A stretch of 36,423 bases of DNA from Gammaproteobacteria bacterium. GTDB lineage: Bacteria; Pseudomonadota; Gammaproteobacteria; Steroidobacterales; Woeseiaceae. The notes beneath the pieces were generated by a model. It saw only the letters and a program-made list of their open reading frames with translations, was not told where the DNA came from and did no database searches. A program made the position numbers and the translations under genes. The first letter of the stretch is position 1. Every line of letters begins with the position of its first letter. The stretch covers positions 1 to 36,423 of the forward strand of contig JAACFM010000015.1 of NCBI GenBank assembly GCA_009937445.1. Direction: 5' to 3'. Shown in pieces: positions 35,598-36,423 of this stretch.

Positions 35598-36257
35598 TTA
35601 CCACGGCAACTCATAACCCTCGGCGTGCCAGAAACCGCCTGAATTCTCCAGGCCAAGTTCATCAATCCTCTGGATGAGCCCGGCGGCAGAGTCTTCAGGT
35701 GAAATTCCGTGTCCACCGGTCATGTCAGTGGCCACCAGTCCCGGGTGCAATAAAGCAACCGCAACTCCACTTGGTTTCAGCTCGTGCATCAGATTCATTC
35801 CGACCTGATTTACCGCCGTCTTTGATGCGCGATAACCGTAGTGGCCACCAGAGCCATTATCATCAATGGAGCCAACTCTGCTAGAAACAATGGCGATTTT
35901 GGAACCGGCGCTGAAATTATCTCGAAGCGCCTCGGTAACACGCAATGGGCCGAGCGTGTTGACCTTGTATTGCTTGACCATGTCGTCGTAATCGATTGAG
36001 CCGAACTTGTCGTTGATGAGTATGCCGGCGTTATTTATGAGTACATCCAGATGGACATCGCCTAACTCACTTTTGAGACCGGACACCGAATCACCATCAG
36101 TAACATCGATGCCGGTGATGATGCGAATACCGAGGGCGGACAGAGCTTCGCTCGGGTTTCGACAAACACCAATAACGGTGTCACCGCGCGCGGATAATTG
36201 CACGGCGAGTTGCAAACCGATCCCGCGGTTGCAGCCTGTTATGAGAATGGTTGCCAA
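35598..36257 (-). CDS. Short-chain dehydrogenase/reductase (C-factor-like SDR)
   Basis: A 219-residue classical SDR with a Rossmann fold. Cofactor motif TGCNRGIG (7-14), NNAG (75-78), catalytic Ser near 125-126, and YxxxK as Tyr142-RAS-Lys146. The post-motif HPGLVATDM is also typical. Members reduce or oxidise carbonyl or hydroxyl groups with NAD(P); sequence style is close to the C-factor (CsgA-like) group, but the substrate is unknown. The start is TTG 36257 with an AGGAG Shine-Dalgarno 8 bases upstream and no in-frame ATG before it. It lies between yccA-like and tRNA-Ser genes on the same strand. Confidence 0.87.
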   Translation of the reverse strand: MATILITGCNRGIGLQLAVQLSARGDTVIGVCRNPSEALSALGIRIITGIDVTDGDSVSGLKSELGDVHLDVLINNAGILINDKFGSIDYDDMVKQYKVNTLGPLRVTEALRDNFSAGSKIAIVSSRVGSIDDNGSGGHYGYRASKTAVNQVGMNLMHELKPSGVAVALLHPGLVATDMTGGHGISPEDSAAGLIQRIDELGLENSGGFWHAEGYELPW

Positions 36258-36297
36258 CGTGATGCTCCTGTTTGAGTGGACGAGAAGAATAGCGAAT

Positions 36298-36331
36298 TAA
36301 AAAAGGCCCCGTAAACGAGGCCCTTTATTTA
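36298..36331 (-). terminator. Intrinsic terminator of tRNA-Ser
   Basis: On the minus strand AAAGGGCCTCGT pairs with ACGGGGCCTTTT (two G-U wobbles), followed by a T run TTTTTTAATT. It starts within a few bases of the tRNA CCA end. Confidence 0.8.
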
Positions 36332-36333
36332 TA

Positions 36334-36423
36334 TGGCGGAGAGGGTGGGATTTGAACCCACGAAGGGCTATTAACCCTTGCTGGTTTTCAAGACCAGTGC
36401 ATTCAACCGCTCTGCCACCTCTC
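36334..36423 (-). tRNA. tRNA-Ser(UGA)
   Basis: On the minus strand the molecule reads GAGAGGTGGCAGAGCGGTTG at its 5' side, an anticodon stem-loop CTGGTCTTGAAAACCAG with anticodon TGA (plus-strand tca at 36388-36390), a long variable arm typical of serine tRNA (AAGGGTTAATAGCCCTT), the T arm GTGGGTTCAAATCCCAC and an encoded CCA. The acceptor 3' strand CCTCTCC requires GGAGAGG at the 5' end, so one base (the first G) lies beyond the window edge. It reads UCN codons, mainly UCA. Confidence 0.95.

Overview
The window is a chromosomal stretch of a Gram-negative bacterium, almost certainly a gammaproteobacterium. The evidence is conserved gene order: rne / rluC-maf and yceD-rpmF-plsX-fabH; clpS-clpA / infA-aat; trxB / ftsK-lolA-rarA-serS. 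This is close to the order in pseudomonads and related groups. The split lexA-imuA-imuB-dnaE2 cassette and the gspCDEF block suggest an environmental, possibly marine, lineage; I cannot name the genus. Coding density is very high. I see no phage, insertion sequence, CRISPR array or integrase.

Left part (1-7.6 kb): the first codons of rne on the minus strand sit behind a long structured leader, divergent from rluC. A Maf-type pyrophosphatase converges on rluC, and yceD-rpmF-plsX-fabH (ribosomal protein L32, phospholipid and fatty acid initiation) follows. A DUF1232 protein converges on fabH. Next come a glutathione S-transferase and an L,D-transpeptidase, which converges on an OprI/Lpp-like alanine-zipper lipoprotein: a probable enzyme and substrate pair for tethering the outer membrane to peptidoglycan.

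SOS block (7.8-13.8 kb): lexA has two SOS boxes overlapping a strong -10. It is followed by imuA, imuB and dnaE2, almost certainly one LexA-controlled mutagenesis operon. It ends at an unusual 19-bp perfect inverted repeat.

Secretion block (13.9-19.9 kb, minus strand): gspC-gspD-gspE-gspF and a small acidic protein form a tightly packed partial type II secretion operon. The pseudopilin and platform genes (G-N) are not here, and GspE has lost its zinc-binding cysteines.

Proteolysis, redox and division block (19.9-32.0 kb): clpS-clpA on the plus strand; trxB, a FemAB-like/GNAT protein, aat and infA on the minus strand. ClpS, ClpA and Aat together make the N-degron pathway. Then ftsK, lolA, a VanZ-like membrane protein, rarA and serS run on the plus strand.

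Right part (32.0-36.4 kb, minus strand): a large MscS-type channel carries a C-terminal SRPBCC (AHSA1/START-like) domain. It lies behind an intrinsic terminator that separates it from a Bax-inhibitor-1 family gene. A short-chain dehydrogenase and a tRNA-Ser(UGA) follow. The channel fusion is the most unusual single protein in the window; the others are mostly well-known families with local twists.
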